Shown here: positions 24,562 through 32,702 of the stretch, one piece after another
Numbering within the stretch: position 1 is the first letter of the stretch
Layout of the letters: each line of letters starts with the position of its first letter
Assembly (NCBI GenBank): GCA_004298905.1
Contig: SCTK01000024.1
Coordinates: forward strand, 1-64,000
Origin: Burkholderiaceae bacterium
GTDB lineage: Bacteria; Pseudomonadota; Gammaproteobacteria; Burkholderiales; Burkholderiaceae_D
Length of the DNA stretch: 64,000 bases
Reading direction: 5' to 3'
Notes under the pieces: model-generated
Told to the model about the DNA's origin: nothing
Database searches by the model: none
Seen by the model: only the letters and a program-made list of their open reading frames with translations
Position numbers and translations under genes: made by a program

Positions 24562-25007
24562 TTACGGGCGAGGGTCTCTTGGTGCTGGTGGTGTCGGCTG
24601 AGATCGCCGCCGGGGCCGTGGTGGTTGGCTCGGTGGTGTGGATGCTCAGGTGGCGCCGGCGTGAGGTGCGGGCCGCGGAGAGGCGTTGGCGGGCCAATAA
24701 CCGGCGGGCTAAGGCGCGAGGGTGTCAATGTGGCGGGCCGGCCGAGTGTGTGCAGACGTACCCGGTGACTGGTCGGGTACCGATGGAATGGTGGACGTGC
24801 CGGGAGCATGAGGGCGTCACGGGGTGGGTGCGGTGCGGCGATGTGATGGTGCCGACGTACAAGAGGCCGACGCGGTGCGAGGGGTGCCCCGGGTCGTGCG
24901 GGTACAGCATTCGCGGTGGCGAGACGGAGCCTGACGAGTGGCATTGCGAGGCGGGTCCGTATCCGACGGTGCCGGCTGCGCGGTTCGACGAGCGGGCGCG
25001 GCTGTGA
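24558..25007 (+). CDS. Single-TM protein with Cys-rich soluble domain
   Basis: 149 aa from GTG 24558, overlapping the previous stop. One N-terminal TM helix (LLVLVVSAEIAAGAVVVGSVVW), a basic stretch (RWRRREVRAAERRWR), then Cys-rich segments CQCGGPAEC, CREHEGVTGWVRC and CEGCPGSCGY that look like a zinc or disulfide domain. Orientation would leave this domain in the cytoplasm. Function unknown. Confidence 0.6.
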   Translation: MITGEGLLVLVVSAEIAAGAVVVGSVVWMLRWRRREVRAAERRWRANNRRAKARGCQCGGPAECVQTYPVTGRVPMEWWTCREHEGVTGWVRCGDVMVPTYKRPTRCEGCPGSCGYSIRGGETEPDEWHCEAGPYPTVPAARFDERARL

Positions 25008-25204
25008 CCGGGCTGGTGCCGGATTTCTCGGCGATGCTGCGGGCCGAGTTGGACGCGGCGGGGGGCAACCCGTTCGCCGCGGTGTGCAGGCCGCGGCGGG
25101 TGATTTCGGCGGACGGTACGGAGTTCATCGGCCGCGTGGTGGTCGACGAGTACACGGGGCCGGGGTACGTGCACGACGGTGAGCGGTGGGTGGCTCAGTC
25201 GTGA
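25004..25204 (+). CDS. Small unknown protein
   Basis: 66 aa from GTG 25004 (GTGA overlap). VTGLVPDFSAMLRAELDAAG, then beta-like FIGRVVVDEYTGPGYVHDGE. No motif recognised. Confidence 0.5.
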   Translation: MTGLVPDFSAMLRAELDAAGGNPFAAVCRPRRVISADGTEFIGRVVVDEYTGPGYVHDGERWVAQS

Positions 25205-25287
25205 CCGCGCCGGAAGACCCGCAGTGCGGGCAGTCCGCGTGCCGTGGTCGCCGTATGAGCAGCCCGTGCACCTCGGGCAGGCGGTAG
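25201..25287 (+). CDS. Possible 28-aa peptide
   Basis: GTG 25201 overlaps the previous stop in the GTGA pattern used throughout this operon. Product starts VTAPEDPQCG and ends CTSGRR. It overlaps the next gene in another frame, so it may be only a coupling peptide or not translated. Confidence 0.25.
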   Translation: MTAPEDPQCGQSACRGRRMSSPCTSGRR

Positions 25288-25598
25288 CGATCCTCGGGGC
25301 GGGTTGGGCTGGGGCGGCTCAGGTTGGGATCGGTGGACAGCCCATTCCGGCGGCTTATCCGCGGGTTCGCCCCGCCACTCCGCCGGCCGTGCTGGTGCAC
25401 CGCCGCCGGCGGTGGTCGTGGGTGTGGCCGTGGCTGGTGGTGGTGTCGGCTACGGGCTGCGAGATATGGGCCGAGCATGTCGGGGTCGCGACGAGGCCGC
25501 TGCGGGCGGTGTTGTGTCTGATCGTGGCGGGCGTCGCGACGGTGCTGACGCTGCGCGCGAGGGCCGGCCGGAGCCGCTACCACGGAAAGGGCACCTGA
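25239..25598 (+). CDS. Two-TM membrane protein
   Basis: 119 aa from GTG 25239; start uncertain (no good ribosome site). Two hydrophobic helices: WSWVWPWLVVVSATGC and LRAVLCLIVAGVATVLTL, each followed by basic residues. Small membrane protein of unknown function in a cluster of membrane genes. Confidence 0.5.
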   Translation: MPWSPYEQPVHLGQAVAILGAGWAGAAQVGIGGQPIPAAYPRVRPATPPAVLVHRRRRWSWVWPWLVVVSATGCEIWAEHVGVATRPLRAVLCLIVAGVATVLTLRARAGRSRYHGKGT

Positions 25599-25599
25599 C

Positions 25600-26136
25600 G
25601 TGAATCCCGTCTGGTCTTACCTGCTCGCGGCGACCGGGGTGACCGGACTACTGATCGCGGCGAACCGGCCACGGGTCGGTTACTGGTTCAACATCGCCGC
25701 GCAGGGCGCGTGGCTGGCGTACGCAATCGCGACCCGGCAGTGGGGTTTCCTGCTGTCCGTCGTCGCGTACACCGTGGCGTTCGCTCGGCTGCTACGCCGC
25801 GCGTACCGGACGGCTGACGTCAGTACCGCGGATCAACGTGCGGCGCTGCGGGACGAACTCGTGCACCTCTGGCATGACCTGTCCATCGCCTGGAGCTATG
25901 AAAGCCGGGCGGACCCGCGCGAGTCGTCGTCGCGTTGCGAGGGGCTGATCGGTCGTATCCATGCGATCACAAGGCTTGTGGGGCCGGTGTCCTCCGACGA
26001 TGTGTCGATGCCGTTTCTGCTCACGGGCATGTATGAGCAGGTCCATGCCGGCATGGGGATCAGCGTGCAGGTGCCCGAGGAGACGCTGCGGAGGTGTCGC
26101 GAGTACGTCGCCAGCCAAAGGGCGCCGGCGTCGTGA
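25600..26136 (+). CDS. Membrane protein with acidic cytoplasmic tail
   Basis: 178 aa from GTG 25600. Two to three N-terminal TM segments (PVWSYLLAATGVTGLLIAA, GYWFNIAAQGAWLAYAIAT, GFLLSVVAYTVAFARLL), then a soluble helical tail of 100 residues. No catalytic motif. Possibly a membrane anchor or exclusion protein; unproven. Confidence 0.6.
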   Translation: MNPVWSYLLAATGVTGLLIAANRPRVGYWFNIAAQGAWLAYAIATRQWGFLLSVVAYTVAFARLLRRAYRTADVSTADQRAALRDELVHLWHDLSIAWSYESRADPRESSSRCEGLIGRIHAITRLVGPVSSDDVSMPFLLTGMYEQVHAGMGISVQVPEETLRRCREYVASQRAPAS

Positions 26137-26363
26137 GCGCGCAGCGGGCCGGCGCGTTGGCGCTGCTACTCGCCGCAACGCTCGCGGGCTGCGGAGGTCC
26201 GTCGCCGAGGGTCGTCGGCAAGACTCACCCGGCGGCCGGCGTGTGGGAGTTGTGTATCCGTGACGACGCCCATGGTGGGCGCGTCGACTGCCTCGATGTG
26301 CCCGAGGGGACATGGGACGACTACCGGGTCGGCGACCGCTGGCAGCCGTGGGTGGGTGCCTGA
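26133..26363 (+). CDS. Secreted lipoprotein, small
   Basis: 76 aa from GTG 26133 (GTGA overlap). Signal peptide: basic AQRAG, hydrophobic ALALLLAATL, lipobox LAGC at about residue 18. The mature part is 58 aa with one CIRDDAHGGRVDC pair. Cell-surface lipoproteins carried by phages often act in superinfection exclusion; that role is inferred only from type. Confidence 0.7.
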   Translation: MSAQRAGALALLLAATLAGCGGPSPRVVGKTHPAAGVWELCIRDDAHGGRVDCLDVPEGTWDDYRVGDRWQPWVGA

Positions 26364-26704
26364 TGGGCGTAGCCGTGAATCGCTCGGACCAGTGGTGCAT
26401 CGGCGTGGACGAGTCGAGGTGTGGGCGGCTGCCGCATGGGCTGGCGCCCGCTGACGGCCCAGTGCCGCCGGTCGGTACGCCCGAGCGCGCGTGGTGGCAG
26501 CGCGGGGCGGCCGACGAGGCGCGCGCCCGCGACGAGGGGCTCAGCGGCAAGGTCAAAGAGTTCGTCAAGTACGCCGAGGCTCTTGCGGAGAATCGGCCGG
26601 GCGCGACGGCTGCCGAGTTGGCCGAGACGACGGCGTACGTGTTCGCCGGGCCGTTCACGCTGCGGCGGGTGCTGCGCATGTGGTGGCGTTGGAGGCGGGT
26701 GTGA
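26363..26704 (+). CDS. Unknown 113-aa protein
   Basis: ATG 26363 overlaps the previous TGA (TGATG). C-terminal half is helical: SGKVKEFVKYAEALAENRPG, then a Trp/Arg-rich end (RMWWRWRRV). No recognised family. Confidence 0.5.
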   Translation: MGVAVNRSDQWCIGVDESRCGRLPHGLAPADGPVPPVGTPERAWWQRGAADEARARDEGLSGKVKEFVKYAEALAENRPGATAAELAETTAYVFAGPFTLRRVLRMWWRWRRV

Positions 26705-27234
26705 CTGCGCTCGTTGGTAGTGCGATGTTCGGGTGGCGGCCGCCGTTGGATTGCTGGGCGCCGGATTCCCCGCACCGCGACCATGCGGCCGGGGTGGCGT
26801 GGTGGGTGCCGGCGGGTACGGACGTGGCGTGGCCGACGTCGGCGGATGAGGCGCTCGACGGCGGGTGGCGCTACGCCGGGGCGGTCGGTGAGCGCGACGG
26901 GCTGCTCGCGCAGCTCGTGCCCGACGACCCACCGACGGGACTGGGTGACGGGTTGGGCGGCCCCTCCCCCTGGCGTATCCCGCCGCCGATGTCGCCGCGG
27001 CTGCTGGTGAGGTGGCGGGACCTGCACTTGCTGCCGCCAGCGGGCCTAGTCGTGGACCTGGTGCTCGACCACCGAAACCAGCGTGAGCGCGTTGTGATGC
27101 CAGCGGCGCGGATCGGCCCTATGGACGCGAGTCTCAAGGCGGGTCAGCCGGCGACGGGGGTGTCCATTGTGGGCACTGACGGCGGCGCACCGTGGTCGGT
27201 TTACTACGACGCCGCCGAGCTGCGGGCGGAGTGA
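26701..27234 (+). CDS. Unknown 177-aa protein
   Basis: GTG 26701 (GTGA overlap). Middle section SPRLLVRWRDLHLLPPAGLV and HRNQRERVVMPAARIG suggests a beta-rich fold. No transmembrane region. Unknown. Confidence 0.5.
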   Translation: MTALVGSAMFGWRPPLDCWAPDSPHRDHAAGVAWWVPAGTDVAWPTSADEALDGGWRYAGAVGERDGLLAQLVPDDPPTGLGDGLGGPSPWRIPPPMSPRLLVRWRDLHLLPPAGLVVDLVLDHRNQRERVVMPAARIGPMDASLKAGQPATGVSIVGTDGGAPWSVYYDAAELRAE

Positions 27235-27255
27235 CGCGGCCCGTATCGTGTGGTC

Positions 27256-27591
27256 ATGGTTGACCAGATACAGGTCGAGTGCGAGCACGACGACACGCAC
27301 GCGGTGCCGTGCCTATCCAGGGATGGTGCGCGGGCGCTCGTGATGCCGGACCCGGCGCCGCTGGCCGAGGGCGACGAGCCGGTCGACGTTGAGGCGGTCA
27401 CTCCCCCGGCGCCGGTATGTGGTGGCTGCGGCCTCGCACCGGTGGCGCGGCTGGTGGAGTTGGGCGTCACGGTGGGGCCTGCGGACCCGGATGGTCAGGC
27501 GGACCTGGTGCGGGCGGAATCGTTCGCGCGGGTGCCGGTCGGTTCGGTGACGCCGGACGCGCCGCCGCACAGTGGCCTGACCATTGGTTAG
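27256..27591 (+). CDS. Acidic protein with CGGC, leaderless start
   Basis: 111 aa, MVDQIQVECEHDDTHAVPC. ATG 27256 is seven bases after TATCGT (27244-27249), so a leaderless transcript is likely. Acidic, with CGGCGLAPVA in the middle. It starts a new transcript within the rightward cluster. Function unknown. Confidence 0.5.
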   Translation: MVDQIQVECEHDDTHAVPCLSRDGARALVMPDPAPLAEGDEPVDVEAVTPPAPVCGGCGLAPVARLVELGVTVGPADPDGQADLVRAESFARVPVGSVTPDAPPHSGLTIG

Positions 27592-27604
27592 TGCGGGTGG
27601 CGGC

Positions 27605-27874
27605 GTGAGCGCCCCGGACGAGTTCGCGGCCGTCATCGACACTGCTCGTGAGGCGTACCGGCGTCGGGAGCTGTTCGACCAGGCGGTGCGCGGCGAGGTC
27701 GAGGTGCCGCTGTACACGGTGGGCGTCGGGCCGGAGGGCGAGTTCGTGGCCGAGCCCACCGGCGAAGCGTCAGATGACGACATGGCCGTGATCGCCGGGG
27801 ACTGCCGCCGGGCGCCGCTCGCCGCAGCGTGGGCCCGACTCACCAGGAGACGTCCGGTCAGTTGGTCTCAGTAG
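27605..27874 (+). CDS. Unknown 89-aa protein
   Basis: GTG 27605. VSAPDEFAAVIDTAREAYRR is a helix; VPLYTVGVGPEGEFVAEP a hairpin. Soluble. Nothing recognisable. Confidence 0.45.
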   Translation: MSAPDEFAAVIDTAREAYRRRELFDQAVRGEVEVPLYTVGVGPEGEFVAEPTGEASDDDMAVIAGDCRRAPLAAAWARLTRRRPVSWSQ

Positions 27875-28051
27875 ACCATCGCGCACTGACAAGCGGTCTG
27901 ACGATCGGCTAGACACCCCGTTGTGAGTGGCCGCACCCCTTGCGGGGGTGATGGCGGGTGGAGCGCGCCCGGGGCATGCCCGGCGGCCGATAACGTGCGG
28001 TAGCTGGCCCGTTGCGGTCGGTTGCATAGTGGCCGGTCCGGGGGGTGCGTT
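27875..28051. other. Intergenic with terminator-like hairpin
   Basis: A short hairpin (CACCCC, TTGC, GGGGGTG) near 27932-27949 may end transcription from 27.6 kb, and GATAACGTG near 27990 is a possible -10 for the next gene. No gene seen. Confidence 0.35.
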
Positions 28052-28486
28052 GTGGTGGTGGCGCGTGTCGCTGGGGGGCCCGAGGCGGTGCCGGCGGTGT
28101 GCCCGAGGTGCCGGCGCGGGGTCGCTGGCCGGGTAGGGGTGCTGATCGGGTACTGCCTTGGCTGCCACATGTTCGGTTGGGACACCCGCGATACGGGTGC
28201 CGAGTCGGCGTTGGGGCTGCGCGGGCGCATGTTCGATAAGGCGCGGGCGGCGGTGATTCGCCCGCTGGGCCCGTTCTACGTGTACCCGGATGAGGGGTCG
28301 CGGGTGCGGGTGTGGGTGCCCGCAGCGGCGGCGTTGGAGGCTTGCGCGGCGATCGCCGGGGAGCTGTACCGGCGGGTCGCTGCGGTGAGGTCGGGTGCGG
28401 ACCCGTTCAGCGGGTTGTGGTTGCGGTCGACGACGGTGCTTGAGGCGGCCTCTAGCGGTCGCGCGGTGTTGGAGGTTGTGCGTTGA
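28052..28486 (+). CDS. Zn-ribbon protein, unknown
   Basis: 144 aa; I chose GTG 28052 because GGGGGG is seven bases upstream. CPRCRRGVAG and YCLGCHMFGWDTRDTGAE form a zinc ribbon at the N-terminus. Rest is helical and basic. It starts the next small transcript group. Confidence 0.5.
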   Translation: MVVARVAGGPEAVPAVCPRCRRGVAGRVGVLIGYCLGCHMFGWDTRDTGAESALGLRGRMFDKARAAVIRPLGPFYVYPDEGSRVRVWVPAAAALEACAAIAGELYRRVAAVRSGADPFSGLWLRSTTVLEAASSGRAVLEVVR

Positions 28487-28755
28487 GCACTGTGGATGTT
28501 GGTGTGCCGCCGGTTCTGGCGGGGATGCTGGCTGATGAGCGCTGGTCGCCGGAGGTCGTCGACGATGTGTGCCGCGCCGGCGCCATCGTGGACCTCGGCC
28601 GTAAGATCGCCGCCGCCGCGGAGCGCCGCCGCGCGGTCGGGGTTGCGGGTGTCGTAACCCCCGCGCAGCGCATCGCCGAGCAGTTCGCTGACGCTGTGAC
28701 GACGCGTAGCGAGATGGCCGAAGTGTTCGACCTGCCCGCCGGGCGGTCGTTATGA
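28483..28755 (+). CDS. Unknown 90-aa protein, TTG start
   Basis: TTG 28483 with GGAGG nearby and a stop overlap (TTGA). Helical: ERWSPEVVDDVCRAGAIVDL, RKIAAAAERRRAVGVAGV, AEQFADAVTTRSEMAEVFD. No motif. Confidence 0.5.
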   Translation: MSTVDVGVPPVLAGMLADERWSPEVVDDVCRAGAIVDLGRKIAAAAERRRAVGVAGVVTPAQRIAEQFADAVTTRSEMAEVFDLPAGRSL

Positions 28756-29483
28756 CCGACGAAACGCAGCCCGAGCAGGGCCAGGCGCCGGCGCCGGTGT
28801 TCGCAGCGCTTGGGGAGCTGCTGCGCCGGTACCCGTGGGCGCTGGCCGTGCTGGTGGTGTTGGCCGGGGCGGTGGGTGCGTGGGCGCCGCACACGGTGCC
28901 GGCCGAGTACAGCGCGACGGGGCATGTGCTGCTCGTGCCCGCCGCGGCGACGGCACACAACCCGTGGGCCGGGTCGGGTGTGCTCGCGTTGGGGTCGACG
29001 GTTGTGGCCACGCCCGACCCGGCTGCGTCGGGTGGTGACCGGTCGGTGGTGCTTTCGCTGTCGATGGTGGCGCCGCCGGCGGCGATGGTGGAGGTACGCG
29101 CGACGACCCGGGTGTCGGCCGAGGCGGCGGCCCGGGCGGTGGTGCGGGTGCGGGAATGGCTACTTGCGCAGGTGCTGCGGTTGCAGGCTGAGGCGTCCGT
29201 GACGGCGGCGGATCTGGTGCGGGCGCAACTCCCCGACGAGGTGGCGTCCCACCTGGACACGACGGGTGGTCAGCGGCAGCTCGCCGGTGTGGTGTCGGCG
29301 GTGGGTGTGCTGGTGGTGGGTGTGCTCGGGGTGGCGGGGTTGGACCGGCTGCGGGGGCGGTGGCGTGGTCTGCCGCGCCAGCGGACCCGGCGGCGCCGTG
29401 GTGGTGGTTTCGCTGCGGGTGGTGTGGTGCGGCAGCGTACCGGCGCCGCAGACGCGCCGACCGAGTTTCTCCCCCGCGTCTAG
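28752..29483 (+). CDS. Wzz/polysaccharide co-polymerase-like membrane protein
   Basis: 243 aa. N-terminal TM (ALAVLVVLAGAVGAWA), a ~130-residue extracellular domain, then a second TM (VVSAVGVLVVGVLGVAG) and an Arg-rich cytoplasmic tail: the topology of chain-length-determining proteins such as YveK/Wzz. Contains PAEYSATGHVLLVPAAA, the strand following TM1 in that family. It may alter cell-surface glycan of a lysogen; this is inference. Convergent with the exonuclease gene, overlapping by four bases. Confidence 0.55.
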   Translation: MTDETQPEQGQAPAPVFAALGELLRRYPWALAVLVVLAGAVGAWAPHTVPAEYSATGHVLLVPAAATAHNPWAGSGVLALGSTVVATPDPAASGGDRSVVLSLSMVAPPAAMVEVRATTRVSAEAAARAVVRVREWLLAQVLRLQAEASVTAADLVRAQLPDEVASHLDTTGGQRQLAGVVSAVGVLVVGVLGVAGLDRLRGRWRGLPRQRTRRRRGGGFAAGGVVRQRTGAADAPTEFLPRV

Positions 29484-30196
29484 AGCCGGTTCGTCCATCG
29501 GCTGCCCGGGCCCCGCGACACCTGGGCGGCAACGGGTGTGATGCCCGCGACTGGCATGTCGTGCACGACCGAGGCGGGTATCCGCCCGCTGCGGGCCTGC
29601 TCGTCGAGGCGGCGGAGCTGCCACGCGACGGTGCGGGCGTCGTCGATCGCCCGGTGCTTGACGCCCCTACCGACGGGCGGGTTGAGTAGCGGCACCCCGA
29701 GGTGTTCGGCGTACTGGCGTATCTCATTGGTGCGGTCCGGGATTGCGGCGGGTTTCTTCGCCATGGGGCCCCAACAGGTCCAGCACAAACACACGTGGTC
29801 GTACGCGCCGCAGTCGGCCCACAGCTCCAGCGACCCGTCGCCGGGGGTGTCGAGTAGGAACTTGGCGACCTCGGCGGCGATCTGCCTGCGTGGCTTGACG
29901 TACGGCTCGCGGCGGTCGATGTCGGTGCGGCGCTGCGACATGTACCGCTGTTCGCGGGTGAAGGTCGGCAGGTGTGGCAGTACGTTTTCGGCGAGCCACG
30001 GGCGCGACGTGAGGCGTTCGATGCTGATGTCGGCGTTGATCGCGTAGTACTCGACGTCGGGGCCCGTCGCGGTCGCTGGGGCGCTGCGGGGTGGGAGCGC
30101 GTCGACGCGGACGACGCCGATGGACACCAACTCGATTGAGTGTCCGTCCTCGACGAACTCCAGGTCGTAGGTGAGGCGCCGCGGTTTCGTGGTCAC
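29480..30196 (-). CDS. RNase AS-like 3'-5' exonuclease (DEDD superfamily)
   Basis: 238 aa from GTG 30196, leaderless-looking (TACCGT eight bases upstream). DEDD acidic residues: LTYDLEFVEDG (Asp11, Glu13), ELWADCGAYDHV, and a His/Asp pair in HRAIDDARTVAWQL. This matches the mycobacterial polyA-specific RNase AS (Rv2179c) family that trims RNA from the 3' end. It would act on host or phage RNA. Confidence 0.75.
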   Translation of the reverse strand: MTTKPRRLTYDLEFVEDGHSIELVSIGVVRVDALPPRSAPATATGPDVEYYAINADISIERLTSRPWLAENVLPHLPTFTREQRYMSQRRTDIDRREPYVKPRRQIAAEVAKFLLDTPGDGSLELWADCGAYDHVCLCWTCWGPMAKKPAAIPDRTNEIRQYAEHLGVPLLNPPVGRGVKHRAIDDARTVAWQLRRLDEQARSGRIPASVVHDMPVAGITPVAAQVSRGPGSRWTNRL

Positions 30197-30253
30197 GGGC
30201 GTGACGGTACCGGCCGGGTGCGACGCGGTGGGGCGCCTCGCGGGGCACTCCCC

Positions 30254-30272
30254 CCGCCCGGTGTGCGGGCGG
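30254..30272 (-). terminator. Terminator after the beta-lactamase-like gene
   Basis: CCGCCCG pairs with CGGGCGG around a 5-nt loop just past the stop codon. No U tract in the leftward direction. Confidence 0.5.
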
Positions 30273-30276
30273 TTTA

Positions 30277-31110
30277 CTACACGTCGCCGGTGGCGTGCAG
30301 GCCGAGCTGGTGGGCGACGCTCGCGCACGTGTCGGCGCCGCGGGTCAGGCCGAGGGTGGCCGGGTACACCATGAGCACGGCCAGCGACCAGGTGCCGGTG
30401 ATGGCGAGGCACGCAATGTGCCATGTGTTGTCGTCGACGTGCAGCGTCCACCCGTTTTTGACCGCGACGCCGTTGTCGGTGTCGAGGCCGGCGGTGATGC
30501 CCCACCGGCCGGCGCGCAGGTGGCGCATTTCGTTGAGGATCCACGGCGTCCACGTCGGGCCGGCCGCGGCGCCGGTGGTGAGGCACACGCCGATGCGGGC
30601 GGCGTCGGCGGCGGTGACGCGGGTCAGTGACCACCAGCCGGGCACGGTCGTGGTGTCGGTGAGGTGGCACACGGCGGTGAGGCGGGTGATGGTGTCGGTG
30701 GCGCCGTTGGTTTCGTAGAGCTGCTGCGCGGCGGCGTCGTCGCTGTCGCGGATCATGCGGCTGATCGTGGCGAGGTGCGCCGGCGTGGGGTGGGGGTGTC
30801 GGGTCAGGTCATCAGCGGCGAGCCACGGTTTGACCATGGATTCGGTCGTGTACCGGCCGGTGGTGTCGCCGCCGGCGCGTAGCAGCTTCCCCGTGACGGT
30901 GTTTGCAAGGGCCCACGCGGTCGCTGCGGGCACGGTGACGGTTGGGGTGGTGTCGGGTGTGGTGGTGGGGTGTTTCGCGGCCGCTGGCGGCGGTGCGGGG
31001 GTTGTGGTGAGGCCGGCCAGGGCTGCGGCGATCAGTACGGCGATGACGGCGCCGAGTGCGGTGCGGGTGACCCGGGTGGGGTAGCGCGGGGGTGTGCGGT
31101 GCCGACCCAT
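30277..31110 (-). CDS. Secreted serine beta-lactamase-fold protein
   Basis: 277 aa. One N-terminal TM/signal (ALGAVIAVLIAAALAGL) then a Thr/Pro-rich spacer. Active-site motifs of the serine beta-lactamase/PBP fold: SMVK (Ser91-Lys94), SDD at about 123 in place of SDN, and KNGW in place of KTG. ATG is seven bases after TACCGT, so leaderless. It could bind or cleave peptidoglycan or beta-lactams; the altered motifs make a beta-lactamase activity uncertain. Confidence 0.6.
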   Translation of the reverse strand: MGRHRTPPRYPTRVTRTALGAVIAVLIAAALAGLTTTPAPPPAAAKHPTTTPDTTPTVTVPAATAWALANTVTGKLLRAGGDTTGRYTTESMVKPWLAADDLTRHPHPTPAHLATISRMIRDSDDAAAQQLYETNGATDTITRLTAVCHLTDTTTVPGWWSLTRVTAADAARIGVCLTTGAAAGPTWTPWILNEMRHLRAGRWGITAGLDTDNGVAVKNGWTLHVDDNTWHIACLAITGTWSLAVLMVYPATLGLTRGADTCASVAHQLGLHATGDV

Positions 31111-31350
31111 CCCTGTGACGGTAGGTGACTGGTCGGCGACGGTGCGTTACAGCGGCTGGGGGTTCGCCGGATCGGGTGGTGCTCGGCGGATCGGACGCGG
31201 CGGGTGCGGGTGCGGTCGTATGTTCGGAGTTGCCATCGAACCGCGGGGATCGGTCGAGGGGCACCGGGTGATCGTGGCGCTGATTGGCGCGCTGCCTTCC
31301 CCCCGGTCGGATTTTCGCGTACATGCCGCGACCCCGGTGCCCGTCGATCA
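31111..31350. other. Intergenic 240 bp
   Basis: A short rightward ORF (ATG 31220 to 31354, starting MFGVAIEPRGS) is possible but has no ribosome site. The DNA repeats GGATCGG twice. This gap carries the leaderless promoter of the beta-lactamase-fold gene (TACCGT) at its left end. Confidence 0.35.
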
Positions 31351-32418
31351 TTAGCCGTGCCGCAGTACCTTGGCGCCCGCGCGCAGCAGCTCGGTCACGT
31401 AACCGTCGCTGACGTGACTGCCGTTCGTGCCGCGCCATTGGCATTCCTCCGTTGGGTGGTTCTTCATGTAAGCCACCCGCGCGTCAGCGACCACGGACCC
31501 GTCCGGCAGCCGATCGGCGCCTTCGGGTGTCGTTGCCTGCGGCGAGCTGTCGCGGCCGGCGTCGTCGTCGATGGGCGCCACGTCGGCGAGCGGCACTGTG
31601 ATGGTGCCTTCGTTGGACTCGACGTCGATGACCGCCCTGCCGGCTTGGACGCGGGCCGCTGACCGGGTGCGGGCACGCACCAAGGCCGGGGCGCCGAGCC
31701 CGAGGTCGTGGGGGGCGCGCACCCAGCAATGCACCAGCGTGCCCGCCACCGGAAATGCTTTGTTCCACGCCTCGACGCGGCCGGCTGGTGTCCACGTCCC
31801 GACGATCGGCTCAGGCACCACATCGGGATCGCCGGGTGTCGTTGGCTGCTGCGAACTGTCGCGGCCGGCGAGGTTGGCGCGGATGAGCCACGACGCGACG
31901 ACCTGGAGGTACGCCGGGCTTAGCGCCCCGCAGAGAAAGTCGCTCACACGCCTTTCCAGGTCGCTCAGCTCGACGCCCGCGATGAGCAGGGCCTCGGCGA
32001 GCACCACGAGCGGCGCCGTGTCCGACAGGAGGCCGAACGTCGCGGCATTGAACTGCGCTTGCGCCTGCGCCGCGTTGAGATATGGGCCGATGTCGCGGAT
32101 CGGTGTCGGCTCGCCGACGGGTCGCGTCGGTGCGCCAACCATGGCTCTTGTCGTGTCCATGCCGGCGGCCTCTGCCTCGTCGGCGCTGATCGGCTCGACG
32201 TGAGTCAAGGCGACCCCTCCGCTGGTGCCAGTGACCATGACGACCGCGCTGCCGGATGGCAGCACCCACGCCGGCGACCGGGTCTTGCCTATCTTGCCGG
32301 ACCCGCTGCGGACGCGAGGCCAGTACCGTACCGGGGTGCCTATCGGGTGAAACGTGTTCCACGCGGCGACATCGGCGGCTGCCTCGGCGGGGTCGCGGTC
32401 ACTGTCCATTGTGGTCAC
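31351..32418 (-). CDS. Protein with duplicated W-N-[FP] domain
   Basis: 355 aa from GTG 32418 (GTGA overlap). Two copies of a ~65-residue domain: residues 18-78 (AAWNTFHPIGTPVRYWPRV ... EPI) and about 210-285 (EAWNKAFPVAGTLVHCWVRA ... APIDDD). The C-terminus is a third, shorter unit (HPTEECQWRGTNGSHVSDGY). Similar units occur singly in actinophage proteins of unknown role. No enzyme motif. Confidence 0.6.
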   Translation of the reverse strand: MTTMDSDRDPAEAAADVAAWNTFHPIGTPVRYWPRVRSGSGKIGKTRSPAWVLPSGSAVVMVTGTSGGVALTHVEPISADEAEAAGMDTTRAMVGAPTRPVGEPTPIRDIGPYLNAAQAQAQFNAATFGLLSDTAPLVVLAEALLIAGVELSDLERRVSDFLCGALSPAYLQVVASWLIRANLAGRDSSQQPTTPGDPDVVPEPIVGTWTPAGRVEAWNKAFPVAGTLVHCWVRAPHDLGLGAPALVRARTRSAARVQAGRAVIDVESNEGTITVPLADVAPIDDDAGRDSSPQATTPEGADRLPDGSVVADARVAYMKNHPTEECQWRGTNGSHVSDGYVTELLRAGAKVLRHG

Positions 32419-32702
32419 CTGCTGTCGCCGACCGGGATCATGCCGACCACGGTCACCATGTCTGCGGTTATGGGCATTGATTTCTGGCTGCTCGCGTGCC
32501 TGGCGACGTCGCGGCAGATTGCGTTATGCAGCGTCAGCACCGCTTCGGTGCCCTGGACGTCCGTCAGCCGCGCGTCGATTCGGGCGAGGTAGTTGCCCCA
32601 CATTGTGCCGCCGATGGTGTACGCGATGAGGTACTCCCAGCGGCGCACGGGTTGCGGTGGTGTCGTGGCGGGGTTGCTGGTCGGGTCAGTGAACGGTTGC
32701 AT
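32415..32702 (-). CDS. Small protein, unknown
   Basis: 95 aa from ATG 32702. Residues 30-95 (GTMWGNYLARIDARLTDVQ, CRDVARHASSQ) are helical. It overlaps the end of the 147-aa gene by 17 bases and the start of the 355-aa gene. Member of the WhiB-led operon. Confidence 0.55.
   Translation of the reverse strand: MQPFTDPTSNPATTPPQPVRRWEYLIAYTIGGTMWGNYLARIDARLTDVQGTEAVLTLHNAICRDVARHASSQKSMPITADMVTVVGMIPVGDSR

Noticed and set aside
31220-31354. 44-aa rightward ORF in the intergenic gap
   Set aside because: No ribosome site or promoter; composition is not clearly coding.
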